The translations under genes were made by a program, and so were the position numbers. Below the pieces are notes generated by a model. That model searched no databases, was not told where the DNA came from, and saw only the letters and a list, made by a program, of their open reading frames with translations. Positions 5,968-13,813 of a DNA stretch of 31,883 bases are shown here, one piece after another. Within the stretch, counting starts at the first letter, position 1; each line of letters opens with the position of its first letter. Source of the stretch: a virus; IMG/VR virus record IMGVR_UViG_3300042554_000190, positions 1 to 31,883 of that record; one strand, written 5' to 3'.

Positions 5968-6888
5968 ATGCCGCTCCCTATTGGTTGGGGTGAACAAGGC
6001 TGGGGTGAGCTAGGCTGGGGATCAGTTACTAACGTTACCGTTGCCCTCGGTGGCTTCGGTTCTTCGGTAAGTGGCTGGGGCGAAGAAGGCTGGGGCGAGA
6101 CCTATTACCGCCTCACTGGAACGGGTGAGGTAGGGACGGTCTTTGTCGTCACAGACCAGAACATTGATGTAACGGGGCTTCAAGCTGCCGCACAACTAGG
6201 CGATGTTGTAGTCGATACCAACACGGTTATTTTGATAACCGGGTTGCAAGCTCAAGCCATCTTGAGCGACGAAGTAGTTGTTGCTGATGCTGTTGTTATC
6301 GAGACGGGAGTCGAAGGTACAGGGCAGCTAGGTACGGTCGAAGTATTCTCGGTTTACTCGGTAAGTGGGGTATCTGCTTCTGGGCAAATCGGAACTGTAT
6401 CGGTAGTCACAGATCAGGTTCTGGTAGTAACCGGGCTTGAAGCTACTGGTCAGCTTGGTGAAGAGTTCGTCGTATCTGGCGTAATAGCCAAGCCTGACGG
6501 TGTGCAGGCTACAGGCGAAACGGGTGACGTATCTGTCTTCACCGATCAGGTTCTGGCAGTCACCGGAGTGGCGGGAACCGGCGAAGTTGGAACTGTATCT
6601 CTTGTCCTTGATTGCGTGTTCCCGGTCACTGGAGTTGCCAGCACTGGAGAAGTCGGCACGGTCACGGTCTTCCTTGAGAAGATTGTCCCGGTCACGGCGG
6701 TCACGGGTACCGGTCAGGTTGGCACAGTTACAGCAGCGGCGGGTGCTAATGTTATAGTTGTCGGCGTATCGGCAACGGGCACGATAGGGAAAGTAAACGT
6801 TTGGAGTCAGATAAATCCTGACCAGAATGCAAATTGGCAAAACATCAATTCTTCCCAGTCTGCAAACTGGGTGCCGATAGCGGCGTGA
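5968..6888 (+). CDS. Repeat-rich structural protein, fibre-like
   Basis: A 306-residue protein in three parts. Residues 1-47 contain Trp-Gly repeats (GWGEQGWGELGWG and GWGEEGWGE). Residues 50 to about 279 consist of about eleven tandem units of 22 residues, with consensus TGVxxTGxVGTVxVxxDxVxV. The last 20 residues hold a degenerate pair, QNANWQNI and QSANWVPI. Regular beta repeats of this kind suggest an elongated beta-solenoid or stacked-strand fibre. There is no enzyme motif. Its place between a structural protein and tail-fibre-like genes supports a role in the fibre or tail. The same repeat unit also ends the zinc-ribbon protein at 3851. Confidence 0.75.
   Translation: MPLPIGWGEQGWGELGWGSVTNVTVALGGFGSSVSGWGEEGWGETYYRLTGTGEVGTVFVVTDQNIDVTGLQAAAQLGDVVVDTNTVILITGLQAQAILSDEVVVADAVVIETGVEGTGQLGTVEVFSVYSVSGVSASGQIGTVSVVTDQVLVVTGLEATGQLGEEFVVSGVIAKPDGVQATGETGDVSVFTDQVLAVTGVAGTGEVGTVSLVLDCVFPVTGVASTGEVGTVTVFLEKIVPVTAVTGTGQVGTVTAAAGANVIVVGVSATGTIGKVNVWSQINPDQNANWQNINSSQSANWVPIAA
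6115..6804 (+). repeat. About eleven tandem 66-base (22-residue) coding repeats
   Basis: Inside the 306-residue protein. Units begin at T50 of the protein and repeat every 22 residues; the Gly-Val/Leu and TGxxGTV positions are the best conserved. DNA copies have diverged (for example at third positions), so the repeat is old at the DNA level but conserved at the protein level. Unit count is by eye. Confidence 0.75.
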
Positions 6889-6898
6889 GGTAAATAAA

Positions 6899-7909
6899 AT
6901 GGCTAGTACATATTCAACTAACCTTGCAATCGAACTGATCGGAACGGGAGATCAGGCTGGTGCGTGGGGTAATACCACGAATACCAACCTTGGAACGTTG
7001 ATCGAACAGGCGATCTCAGGGTACGTCACTCAGGCCGTATCAACTGGTACTGACACGACCATCACAATCCCGAACGGTGCGACCGGTGTTGCCCGTAACA
7101 TGTTTATTGAACTGACGGGTACGGGTGGAGCAAGTACGAACCTAATCGTCCCATCTAACAGAAAGCTGTACTTCATTTATAACAACAGCACTGGCGCGGT
7201 AACGGTCAAAGTTGCTGGTCAGACGGGTGTTTCGTTTGCCGCTGGCGAGAAGAAAATTCTGGCTAGTAACGGCACAGACGTTATTGAAGCAACTACTTAC
7301 CTCACGGCAGTCCCTGCCAGCGTGACCGTCACGACCTTGACGGCGACTTCAGCCAGCATTACTACGCTGTCCGGAACTACGCTGGGTTATTCCAGTGCCA
7401 ATATTACGACGCTCTCTGGAACGTCGGCCAACATCACGACCATCAACGGTACCTCGGCCAACATCACGACGGTCACAGGTACGACGGGTGGCTTTACTAG
7501 CGCCAACATCACGACGCTGAGTTCAACCTCGGCCAACGTCACTACACTTACTGGTACGAGTGCGACCATCACGACTATTCTGGATGGCGCGGGCAATGTT
7601 CGTGACATCCCATCAGCGGGTGCCGCAAAGACATCTCTTTACACGCTGGCTATTACTGACGTTGGTGAATTTGTCACGGTGGGCGCAAGCGGCGCGATTG
7701 ATGTGCCAAACGGTGTATTTGCAGCCGGAAATGCGGTATCAATCTTCAATAACACCGCAAGTAACGCGACGATCAGTCTTACGATCACAACTGCATATCT
7801 TGCGGGTACGGACTCGGATAAAGCGAGCGTGACTCTAGCAACCCGTGGCGTAGCTACGGTTCTGTTTATTTCCAACTCGGTCTGTGTTCTGACGGGGAAT
7901 CTGACCTAA
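6899..7909 (+). CDS. Tail-fibre-like protein with SANITT repeats
   Basis: A 336-residue protein. The N-terminal block (YSTNLAIELIGTGDQAGAWG, then NTTNTNLGTLIEQAISG) is one I recall as the virion-attachment end of many phage tail fibre proteins. Residues 40-140 are beta-rich. Residues about 145-225 hold short repeats of the form ITTLSGTSAN, spaced by 10 or 15 residues, which would stack as a beta-solenoid or triple beta-helix. The C-terminal part (about 235-336) is a distinct beta domain. It probably acts as a fibre or fibre adaptor. Its stop overlaps the start of the glycine-rich gene (TAATG), suggesting partners in one fibre. Confidence 0.75.
   Translation: MASTYSTNLAIELIGTGDQAGAWGNTTNTNLGTLIEQAISGYVTQAVSTGTDTTITIPNGATGVARNMFIELTGTGGASTNLIVPSNRKLYFIYNNSTGAVTVKVAGQTGVSFAAGEKKILASNGTDVIEATTYLTAVPASVTVTTLTATSASITTLSGTTLGYSSANITTLSGTSANITTINGTSANITTVTGTTGGFTSANITTLSSTSANVTTLTGTSATITTILDGAGNVRDIPSAGAAKTSLYTLAITDVGEFVTVGASGAIDVPNGVFAAGNAVSIFNNTASNATISLTITTAYLAGTDSDKASVTLATRGVATVLFISNSVCVLTGNLT
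7345..7590 (+). repeat. Short coding repeats (ITTLSGTSAN type)
   Basis: Seven or so near-identical segments of 30 or 45 bases containing variants of gccaacatcacgacg. They encode ITTL/ITTI/ITTV plus a Gly-Thr-Ser-Ala-Asn turn. DNA similarity between copies is high, so slippage or recombination could change the copy number. Confidence 0.75.
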
Positions 7910-10900
7910 TGAGCGGAATAATGATGCTTCTGCTGGCGCGTGTCGTCGGCGGTAATAGGTTCGTTGAAGTCAAAATCTTCACGGCTACAGGGTCGTGGAC
8001 TGCCCCAACTGGCGTGAGCGAGGTTGAGTATCTCGTTGTCGCTGGTGGTGGCGGCGCAGGATACGGTTCAGCAGGTGGTGGTGGCGCAGGTGGATTCCGT
8101 ACTGGTACTGGGTTTTCAGTAACAGCAGGAACTTCCTACACAATTACTGTTGGCGGCGGTGGCGCTGGCAAAACCGGTTCACCTTACGGTACGGGCAATC
8201 CCGGTAACGATTCCGTATTTAGCACTATTACTTCTACTGGCGGCGGCGGTAGCGGAGGTAACGACGGCAGTCCACTTGCGACTGGTGTAAACGGATTAAA
8301 TGGTGGATCTGGCGGTGGCGGTGGATTTAGCGAAAATGCTCCGGGGTATACCGGCACTGGCGGATCTGGAAACACACCGTCAGTAAATCCGTCACAAGGT
8401 AACAACGGCGCAAACGCAATCCGTCCCGGTAGCGGTGCTAAATACGGCGGCGGTGGCGGTGGCGCTAGTGAGGCCGGTAATACAGACGGCAGCGGTCACG
8501 GCGGTGATGGCACGGCATCTGTTATTTCTGGATTTTCTACGACCTACGCTGGCGGTGGCGGCGGATCAATGAAAGACGGCGTTCTTGCGCCGGGTGGTGA
8601 TGGCGGCGGTGGAAACGGCGGTAATTTGCTTGGCGGTTATTCTGGAACCTCTGGCACAGCAAATACTGGTGGTGGGGGCGGTGGAGGTACTACTAGCGGT
8701 AACTCCGGCGGCTCCGGCATTGTAGTTCTTCGCTACGCAGTTCCTGTCCAGACCGTAGTTCAGTCCTATACCTCATCCGGAATCTTTGTTCCGCCGACTG
8801 GCGTGACCGAGGTTGAGTACCTTGTTGTTGCTGGTGGTGGCGGAGCTTCGACTGGTGGTGGAGCAGGTGCGGGTGGATTCCGTACTGGTACTGGCCTTGC
8901 TGTAACAGCTGGCACTTCTTACACCGTCACAGTAGGTGCTGGTGGTGCTGGTGGTAATAATACCGATGTCCCCGGCTCTCAAGGAAATTCGTCGGTATTC
9001 AGTACCATCACTTCTGCTGGCGGCGGATCTGGGTCGTACACACAAGGATCATCTTCAGGCGGTAATGGTGGTTCTGGCGGTGGCGGAAACGGATTTGGTT
9101 CTGGTGGACTGGGCAATACACCTTCAGTAAGTCCATCGCAGGGCAATAATGGCGGTAACGGAAATACATCTTTCCCCTATCGCGGTACCGCTGGCGGCGG
9201 CGGCGCATCGGCTGTTGGAGTTAATGCAACGTCAGATGTTGGTGGCGCTGGTGGTGCTGGTACAGCGTCAAGTATTTCTGGCTCTTCTGTAACTTACGCT
9301 GGCGGCGGTGGCGGTAGTCGCGGTAACGCCGTTACTCCAAGTGGCACTGGCGGTCTTGGTGGCGCTGGTGGCGGTGGAAATGGTGGCGAAAGTGGTATTG
9401 CGACACCGGGTACTGCTAATACTGGCGGTGGCGCAGGTGGTGGTACGGTTCCGGGCCAAACAGGTGGCTCTGGCATCGTCTTCATCAAGTACACACTGGG
9501 TACTGCTTCGATCCTGACGTTCAACTCAACCACCAACTTTGTAATGCCTGCTGGCGTGACGAGCGTGGACTACCTCGTTGTTGGAGGTGGCGGTGCAGGA
9601 GGTAGAGGGCAGGCTTCGGCTGGTGGCGGTGGCGCTGGCGGGTTTAGAACCGGAACTGCATTAACTGTTACGCCCGGATCTACGTACACCATTACTGTTG
9701 GTGCTGGTGGGGCAGCAAGCCCAAATTATTCAGCCGTGGGCGGTTCTGGCGGTGACTCTGTTTTTGGAAACATTACTTCTACTGGCGGCGGCGGTGGCGC
9801 TGGCGAAAGCACTACTTCTGGCGGTTCCGGCGGATCAGGAGGCGGCAGTTCTAGACTTAGTGCTGCTGGCGGTGCAGGTAATACTCCAAGCGTATTCCCA
9901 TCTCAGGGGAATAATGGAGGCGCAGGAAGTCCAAACACGTTAGCCGGTGGAGGCGGTGGTGGCGCGTCTCAAGTTGGTGAAACAGCACCCGCTAATAGAG
10001 ATGCGGGTAACGGCGGAAATGGCACAGCATCCTCCATCTCTGGTTCGTCTGTAACTTACGCTGGTGGCGGCGGCGGGTCTGCCACAACGCCTGCTGGTGG
10101 CGATGCGGGTGGTACTGGCGGCACAGGTGGTGGCGGTAATGGAGTTGGAACCAACCCCGGAACAGGTGGTAGCGGAACTGCTAACTTAGGTGGCGGCGGT
10201 GGCGGCGCGATTGATGCTGGTAACGGCGGCTCCGGCGTAGTCATCCTGAAGTTGAATCTTGGAAACTATTTGGTCTACACCTTCACTTCCACAACTTCGT
10301 GGACGGCTCCGGCTGGTGCGGTGAGCGTGGATTATTTGGTTGTAGCCGGTGGTGGAGCGGGAGGCGGTGCTATCAATCCATCTCTCGGTGGCGGTGGTGG
10401 AGCAGGTGGATTCCGTACAGGTACTGGCTTAGCTATTACGGCTGGTCAGTCATACACCATTACGGTCGGTGGCGGCGGCAGTGGTAATACCAGCAACGGA
10501 AGTAATGGTAGTGACTCTGTATTTAGCACCATCACTTCTACAGGCGGTGGAAGAGGGTCTAATAACGGTAATGGCGCGGCGGGTGGTTCTGGTGGCGGCG
10601 TAGGCAGTAACGGTACAGGTGGTGCTGGAAATACTCCATCTGTTAGTCCATCTCAAGGCAATAATGGCGGTAATTCGAGTAGTGACGCCCCTGCGTACGG
10701 TTCTAGCGGCGGTGGCGGCGCTTCTGCTGCTGGATCAAATGGTAGTGGATCAGGCGGCGGAAACGGCGGTGCTGGGCAAGTAAGTGCTATCACCGGAACA
10801 TCTACTGCATATGCTGGCGGTGGGGGTGGTGGTAGTGTTGCTCCGGGCACACTAGGTACCGGTGGAACTGGCGGCGGCGGAAGCGCCGCTACGCAGCCAG

Positions 10901-11034
10901 CAGCAAGAGGAGGTAGTGGCACTTCTAATACCGGTGGCGGTGGCGGAGGAGTGCGCAACGCATCTGGACCGTCAGGTGCTGTTGAAGGTGGTAATGGTGG
11001 TTCAGGTATCGTAATTCTTAGGGTGAATTTCTAA
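7909..11034 (+). CDS. Giant glycine-rich four-module tail protein
   Basis: A 1041-residue protein made almost wholly of four modules of about 250 residues (approximately 21-280, 284-530, 535-780 and 787-1041). Each begins with an aromatic strand and a VEYLVVAGGGGAG or VDYLVVGGGGAGG core, then GGFRTGT, YTITVG, a GNTPSV-x-PSQGNNG block, TYAGGGGGS and an SGIVVLRY-type end. This is the glycine-rich domain seen in phage tail and receptor-binding proteins (Pfam Gly_rich_2, from memory). Polyglycine stretches in phage adhesins form sandwiches of polyglycine II helices. It is probably the main fibre tip or receptor-binding protein. Module number may vary by recombination. No signal peptide is seen; the short hydrophobic start (MSGIMMLLLARVV) is unusual. 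Confidence 0.8.
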   Translation: MSGIMMLLLARVVGGNRFVEVKIFTATGSWTAPTGVSEVEYLVVAGGGGAGYGSAGGGGAGGFRTGTGFSVTAGTSYTITVGGGGAGKTGSPYGTGNPGNDSVFSTITSTGGGGSGGNDGSPLATGVNGLNGGSGGGGGFSENAPGYTGTGGSGNTPSVNPSQGNNGANAIRPGSGAKYGGGGGGASEAGNTDGSGHGGDGTASVISGFSTTYAGGGGGSMKDGVLAPGGDGGGGNGGNLLGGYSGTSGTANTGGGGGGGTTSGNSGGSGIVVLRYAVPVQTVVQSYTSSGIFVPPTGVTEVEYLVVAGGGGASTGGGAGAGGFRTGTGLAVTAGTSYTVTVGAGGAGGNNTDVPGSQGNSSVFSTITSAGGGSGSYTQGSSSGGNGGSGGGGNGFGSGGLGNTPSVSPSQGNNGGNGNTSFPYRGTAGGGGASAVGVNATSDVGGAGGAGTASSISGSSVTYAGGGGGSRGNAVTPSGTGGLGGAGGGGNGGESGIATPGTANTGGGAGGGTVPGQTGGSGIVFIKYTLGTASILTFNSTTNFVMPAGVTSVDYLVVGGGGAGGRGQASAGGGGAGGFRTGTALTVTPGSTYTITVGAGGAASPNYSAVGGSGGDSVFGNITSTGGGGGAGESTTSGGSGGSGGGSSRLSAAGGAGNTPSVFPSQGNNGGAGSPNTLAGGGGGGASQVGETAPANRDAGNGGNGTASSISGSSVTYAGGGGGSATTPAGGDAGGTGGTGGGGNGVGTNPGTGGSGTANLGGGGGGAIDAGNGGSGVVILKLNLGNYLVYTFTSTTSWTAPAGAVSVDYLVVAGGGAGGGAINPSLGGGGGAGGFRTGTGLAITAGQSYTITVGGGGSGNTSNGSNGSDSVFSTITSTGGGRGSNNGNGAAGGSGGGVGSNGTGGAGNTPSVSPSQGNNGGNSSSDAPAYGSSGGGGASAAGSNGSGSGGGNGGAGQVSAITGTSTAYAGGGGGGSVAPGTLGTGGTGGGGSAATQPAARGGSGTSNTGGGGGGVRNASGPSGAVEGGNGGSGIVILRVNF
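7969..11031 (+). repeat. Four tandem glycine-rich modules of about 750 bases
   Basis: Module starts are near 7972, 8758, 9511 and 10267. The repeated landmarks YLVVAGGGG, GGFRTGTG, GNTPSV-PSQGNNG and YAGGGGGS occur once per module in the same order. DNA copies are clearly related but diverged, and dominated by GGT and GGC codons. Confidence 0.8.
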
Positions 11035-11282
11035 TGAAAGCGTATCAAATCATGGGTATTGACACGGCGATGCACTTGCTTCGTCCGGGTGCTAAGTGGG
11101 AAATCAGCAATCGTGAGATCACGCGGTGGGAAGATCCGCGCCCGAAGCCCTCGTGGGAAGAGATCATGTTCACGATTGAAAAGATCAAGGAACTGGAAGA
11201 TGCGGTTCCCACAATCTTGTTGCCGGAGCAGCAGAAGGCTTTTGACGAGTACGCCAAACAAATCGAACAGGCGGCTGCATGA
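11034..11282 (+). CDS. Small phage protein next to fibre genes
   Basis: An 82-residue protein (MKAYQIMGIDTAMHLLRPGA, then KWEISNREITRWEDPRPKPS, a WEEIMFTIEKIKELEDA helix and a C-terminal helix). The block HLLRPGAKWEI with RWEDPRP is one I recall from small phage proteins beside tail fibre genes, with no known function. A fibre accessory or chaperone is possible from position. It overlaps its upstream neighbour by one base (TAATG) and its downstream neighbour by four (ATGA). Confidence 0.75.
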   Translation: MKAYQIMGIDTAMHLLRPGAKWEISNREITRWEDPRPKPSWEEIMFTIEKIKELEDAVPTILLPEQQKAFDEYAKQIEQAAA

Positions 11283-11878
11283 TTCTGCACGGGATATTTC
11301 CCACACCGGTTGCCCGGTTCAATCTCGACCGTGAGTTCACGGAGCGGGAGTTGGAGTTTGTGCTGAAACAAAGCCAGCATAACAACGAAGGCAACACGAC
11401 AAGCGACGATAACTACGTCTTCAACAACATTGAGTTGAAGGGCTTGAGCGATTTTTGTGAGGCTTCTGTTGCGACGTACCTGAAGGAAATCCATGCCCCG
11501 AGCAAGGACGTAAACCTTCGGATCACGCAGTCATGGCTCAACTACACCAAGCCCGGACAGTGGCACCACAAACACGCTCATCCGAACTCGTTCATCTCTG
11601 GTGTGCTGTACATCAAAGCCAACAAGGAATCGGACAAGATCTACTTCTACAAGGACGGCTACAAGCAGATCAGTCTGCCGACCGAGAACTGGAACTTGTA
11701 CAACTCCGAGTCTTGGTGGTTTGAAGCAGTTGCAAAAGAGTTGATCCTGTTCCCGTCTAGTCTCACGCACATGGTTCAGACCGTGCAGGGTGAAGACACT
11801 CGGATCAGTTTGTCGTTTAACACGTTCCCAGTTGGCTATGTTGGAGATGAAAAATCTCTGACGGGGTTGCATGTTTGA
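11279..11878 (+). CDS. Putative 2OG-Fe(II) oxygenase (TIGR02466-like)
   Basis: A 199-residue protein of the expected length for the family of phage and marine bacterial putative 2-oxoglutarate/Fe(II) oxygenases (TIGR02466, from memory). Visible signatures are the iron-binding start WHHKHAHPNSFISGVLYI (residues 95-112; H99-x-H101), the distal PSSLTHMVQ with H164, and the 2OG-binding R175 in DTRISLSFN. These enzymes hydroxylate or otherwise oxidise substrates using 2OG and O2; the substrate here is unknown. Position directly after fibre genes suggests modification of a fibre or of a host surface component, by inference only. It overlaps the previous gene by four bases (ATGA) and ends three bases before the next oxygenase. 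Confidence 0.8.
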   Translation: MILHGIFPTPVARFNLDREFTERELEFVLKQSQHNNEGNTTSDDNYVFNNIELKGLSDFCEASVATYLKEIHAPSKDVNLRITQSWLNYTKPGQWHHKHAHPNSFISGVLYIKANKESDKIYFYKDGYKQISLPTENWNLYNSESWWFEAVAKELILFPSSLTHMVQTVQGEDTRISLSFNTFPVGYVGDEKSLTGLHV

Positions 11879-11880
11879 AC

Positions 11881-12450
11881 ATGTTCAACACGCCGTTGAA
11901 AGACTACGTAAAGGTCTACAAAGGCTTTTATGACGCTGAATTTTGTAAAACAGTTGTAGGTCAAATTGAAGGTATTAACTGGACTGAACACACTTTTTAT
12001 AATCCGGTGTCAGACGAGCTAAAGTCGTATGACCACGAATTGTCGATTTCTTACGATGCGGTACCGTCCAAGAAAGACTTAGATTTAAAAATTTGGCATG
12101 CAATAAACAGATACGTAAATGAAGATTTTGCGTATATGAAAGATTGGTACGACGGCTGGAATGGTTACTCGTATTGTAGATTTAATCGGTACAACCCTGA
12201 AACCAAAATGAAACTTCATTGTGACCACATCCAGTCCATATTTGACGGTAACAAAAAAGGTATACCTACGCTTACCGTGCTTGGTGCGTTGAATGAAGAT
12301 TATGAAGGTGGTGAGTTTGTACTGTGCGATGAACAGATAGATTTCAAAACTGGGGATGTGATGATCTTCCCTAGTAATTTTTTATATCCACATGAAGTCA
12401 AACCCGTAAAATCGGGAGTTCGGTATAGCTTCGTTTCATGGGTTTGGTAA
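11881..12450 (+). CDS. 2OG-Fe(II) oxygenase, prolyl 4-hydroxylase type
   Basis: A 189-residue protein from ATG 11881; an in-frame TTG six bases earlier is less likely. It has the P4H/2OG-Fe(II) features: H113-x-D115 (KLHCDH), the EGGEFVL strand, TGDVMIFPSNFLYPHEV with distal H171, and R181 in SGVRYSFVSW. It is not closely similar to the oxygenase upstream, so the pair is not a recent duplication. The DNA is clearly AT-richer than its neighbours (12061-12120 has 19 G+C in 60), which suggests separate acquisition. Substrate is unknown; fibre or virion protein, or a host component, are possible. Confidence 0.85.
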   Translation: MFNTPLKDYVKVYKGFYDAEFCKTVVGQIEGINWTEHTFYNPVSDELKSYDHELSISYDAVPSKKDLDLKIWHAINRYVNEDFAYMKDWYDGWNGYSYCRFNRYNPETKMKLHCDHIQSIFDGNKKGIPTLTVLGALNEDYEGGEFVLCDEQIDFKTGDVMIFPSNFLYPHEVKPVKSGVRYSFVSWVW

Positions 12451-12457
12451 GACTGAT

Positions 12458-12471
12458 AGGAGATTGAGATG
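12458..12471 (+). promoter_or_regulatory. Initiation cassette, copy 3 (AGGAGATTGAG-ATG)
   Basis: AGGAG at 12458-12462 lies six bases before ATG 12469, in an 18-base gap after the oxygenase. It matches the stretches at 4227 and 5488. Confidence 0.65.
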
Positions 12472-12840
12472 GCTCACTTTGCAGAAATTGATTCAAACAA
12501 CGTTGTGCTGCGCGTCATTGTCGTAGCTAACAAGGATACTGCTGACGCTAACGGCAACGAAGTCGAGAGTATCGGTATCGCATTCTGCCAGCGTTTGCTG
12601 GGCGGTAACTGGGTACAAACTTCGTATCACGGCAACATCCGTAAGAACTATGCGGGTATCGGCTACACCTACGATGCTGCTATTGACGCATTTGTTCCGC
12701 CGCAGCCGTATCCGTCATGGGTTCTGAATACGAACACCGCCCAGTGGGAAGCCCCAGTGCCATATCCGACTGACGGTAAAAACTATACGTGGGATGAAGC
12801 CACGCAGTCGTGGGTTGAGGTTGTTGCTCCGGGGGCGTAA
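12469..12840 (+). CDS. Trp-rich conserved phage protein, fibre-associated
   Basis: A 123-residue protein. The N terminus is MAHFAEIDSNNVVLRVIVVA. The middle holds IGIAFCQRLLGGNWVQTSYH and NIRKNYAGIGYTYD. The C terminus carries Trp/Pro motifs (PSWVLNTNTAQWEAPVPYP, DGKNYTWDEATQSWVEV). I recall this family from cyanophages and other aquatic phages near tail fibre genes. Function is unproven; a fibre or virion component is likely. It has the strong initiation cassette and closes the fibre region before the lysis genes. Confidence 0.8.
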   Translation: MAHFAEIDSNNVVLRVIVVANKDTADANGNEVESIGIAFCQRLLGGNWVQTSYHGNIRKNYAGIGYTYDAAIDAFVPPQPYPSWVLNTNTAQWEAPVPYPTDGKNYTWDEATQSWVEVVAPGA

Positions 12841-12842
12841 TC

Positions 12843-13328
12843 ATGATGACAATGATCTCAACCTTCCTGTCTTTTTTGGCAGGTGGGCTACCCAAGATCC
12901 TGCAAATCTTCCAAGACCGGCAGGATAAAAAGCATGAGTTGGCCCTCGTCGCTGCTCAGAAGGAGCGTGAATTGGCTTTGGCCGAACGAGGCTTTATTGC
13001 TCAGGCACGGGTAGAAGAGATCAAGCTAGAGCAGGTTCAGGTGCAGTCCGCAGCCGAGGAGCGTGTGGCCCTGTATCAGCACGACATGGAAATCGGCAAA
13101 GGCGCATCGCAGTGGATGATTAATCTACGTGCATCGGTTCGCCCGGTCGTCACTTACATCTTCGTGCTAGAGCTGGTCGCCATCAACATCGCTGGCGTAT
13201 GGTACGCCTACAACACGGGTGTGCCGTTTGCCGCTGCGATGGCAGAAGTGTTCTCGGATGACGAGATGCTGATCCTATCCTCCATCATCGCCTTCTGGTT
13301 CGGGACACAGGCTTTTGGCAAGAAGTGA
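12843..13328 (+). CDS. Holin of the 3TM (GTA holin) type
   Basis: A 161-residue protein. An N-terminal hydrophobic/amphipathic stretch (ISTFLSFLAGGLPKILQIF) is followed by a long charged coiled coil (about 24-88, rich in Glu, Gln, Ala) and two strong transmembrane segments (VVTYIFVLELVAINIAGVWY at about 107-126, and MLILSSIIAFWFGTQAFG near the C terminus). This pattern matches the holin superfamily found in gene transfer agents and phages (Pfam GTA_holin_3TM, from memory). It would make lesions in the inner membrane to release or activate the endolysin. It lies directly before the endolysin gene and overlaps it by four bases (GTGA), a classic lysis cassette. The start may be ATG 12843 or the next ATG at 12846. 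Confidence 0.85.
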   Translation: MMTMISTFLSFLAGGLPKILQIFQDRQDKKHELALVAAQKERELALAERGFIAQARVEEIKLEQVQVQSAAEERVALYQHDMEIGKGASQWMINLRASVRPVVTYIFVLELVAINIAGVWYAYNTGVPFAAAMAEVFSDDEMLILSSIIAFWFGTQAFGKK

Positions 13329-13813
13329 AAGTCAGCCCTGCCGCCATTCAGATGATCAAGCACCACGAAGGGGTGAGGACTAAGCCTTACCGCTGTCCGG
13401 CGCTTTTGTGGACGGTGGGCGTGGGTCACGTGATTGATCCAAAACACACTGCTATCCCATTTAATGAACGTAAAGATCTACCGATACCCGCAGGCTGGGA
13501 CCGGGTTCTCACGATGGACGAGGTGGACCGGATACTTTCTCAAGACCTTGGCCGGTTTGAGCGTGGTGTGGTTCGACTTTGCCCTGCTGCTGTTGGCAGT
13601 CAAGGAATCTTCGATTCTCTCGTCAGTTTTGCCTTCAACGTGGGCCTTGGCAATCTCCAACGCTCTTCCCTTCGGATGAAGACCAACCGGGGCGAGTTTG
13701 AAGAGGCGGCAGACGAGTTTCTGAAATGGACGAAGGCGGGTGGTAGAGTATTGCCGGGTCTGGTCAAACGGCGTAATGACGAACGTGCGCTGTACCTGTC
13801 GGGAGTCTCCTGA
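13325..13813 (+). CDS. Endolysin, GH24 lysozyme (muramidase)
   Basis: A 162-residue protein of normal size for phage lysozymes. Near the N terminus, IKHHEGVRTKPYRCPALLWT holds E15, C24 and T30. These have the E-8aa-(D/C)-5aa-T spacing of the GH24 catalytic triad, here with Cys instead of Asp. VGVGHV follows. The C-terminal part has the usual LVSFAFNVGLGNLQRSSLR and GLVKRRNDERALYLSG blocks. It cleaves the glycan backbone of peptidoglycan. No signal peptide or SAR anchor is visible, so release should depend on the upstream holin. The start is GTG 13325, overlapping the holin stop. Its TGA overlaps the next ATG. Confidence 0.92.
   Translation: MKVSPAAIQMIKHHEGVRTKPYRCPALLWTVGVGHVIDPKHTAIPFNERKDLPIPAGWDRVLTMDEVDRILSQDLGRFERGVVRLCPAAVGSQGIFDSLVSFAFNVGLGNLQRSSLRMKTNRGEFEEAADEFLKWTKAGGRVLPGLVKRRNDERALYLSGVS

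Noticed and set aside
8184-10958. Proline-rich minus-strand open frames across the glycine-rich gene
   Set aside because: GGN glycine codons read as CCN proline codons on the other strand; these are artefacts.
7969-11031. Collagen-like protein
   Set aside because: Glycine does not recur strictly every third residue; the modules match the phage glycine-rich domain instead.
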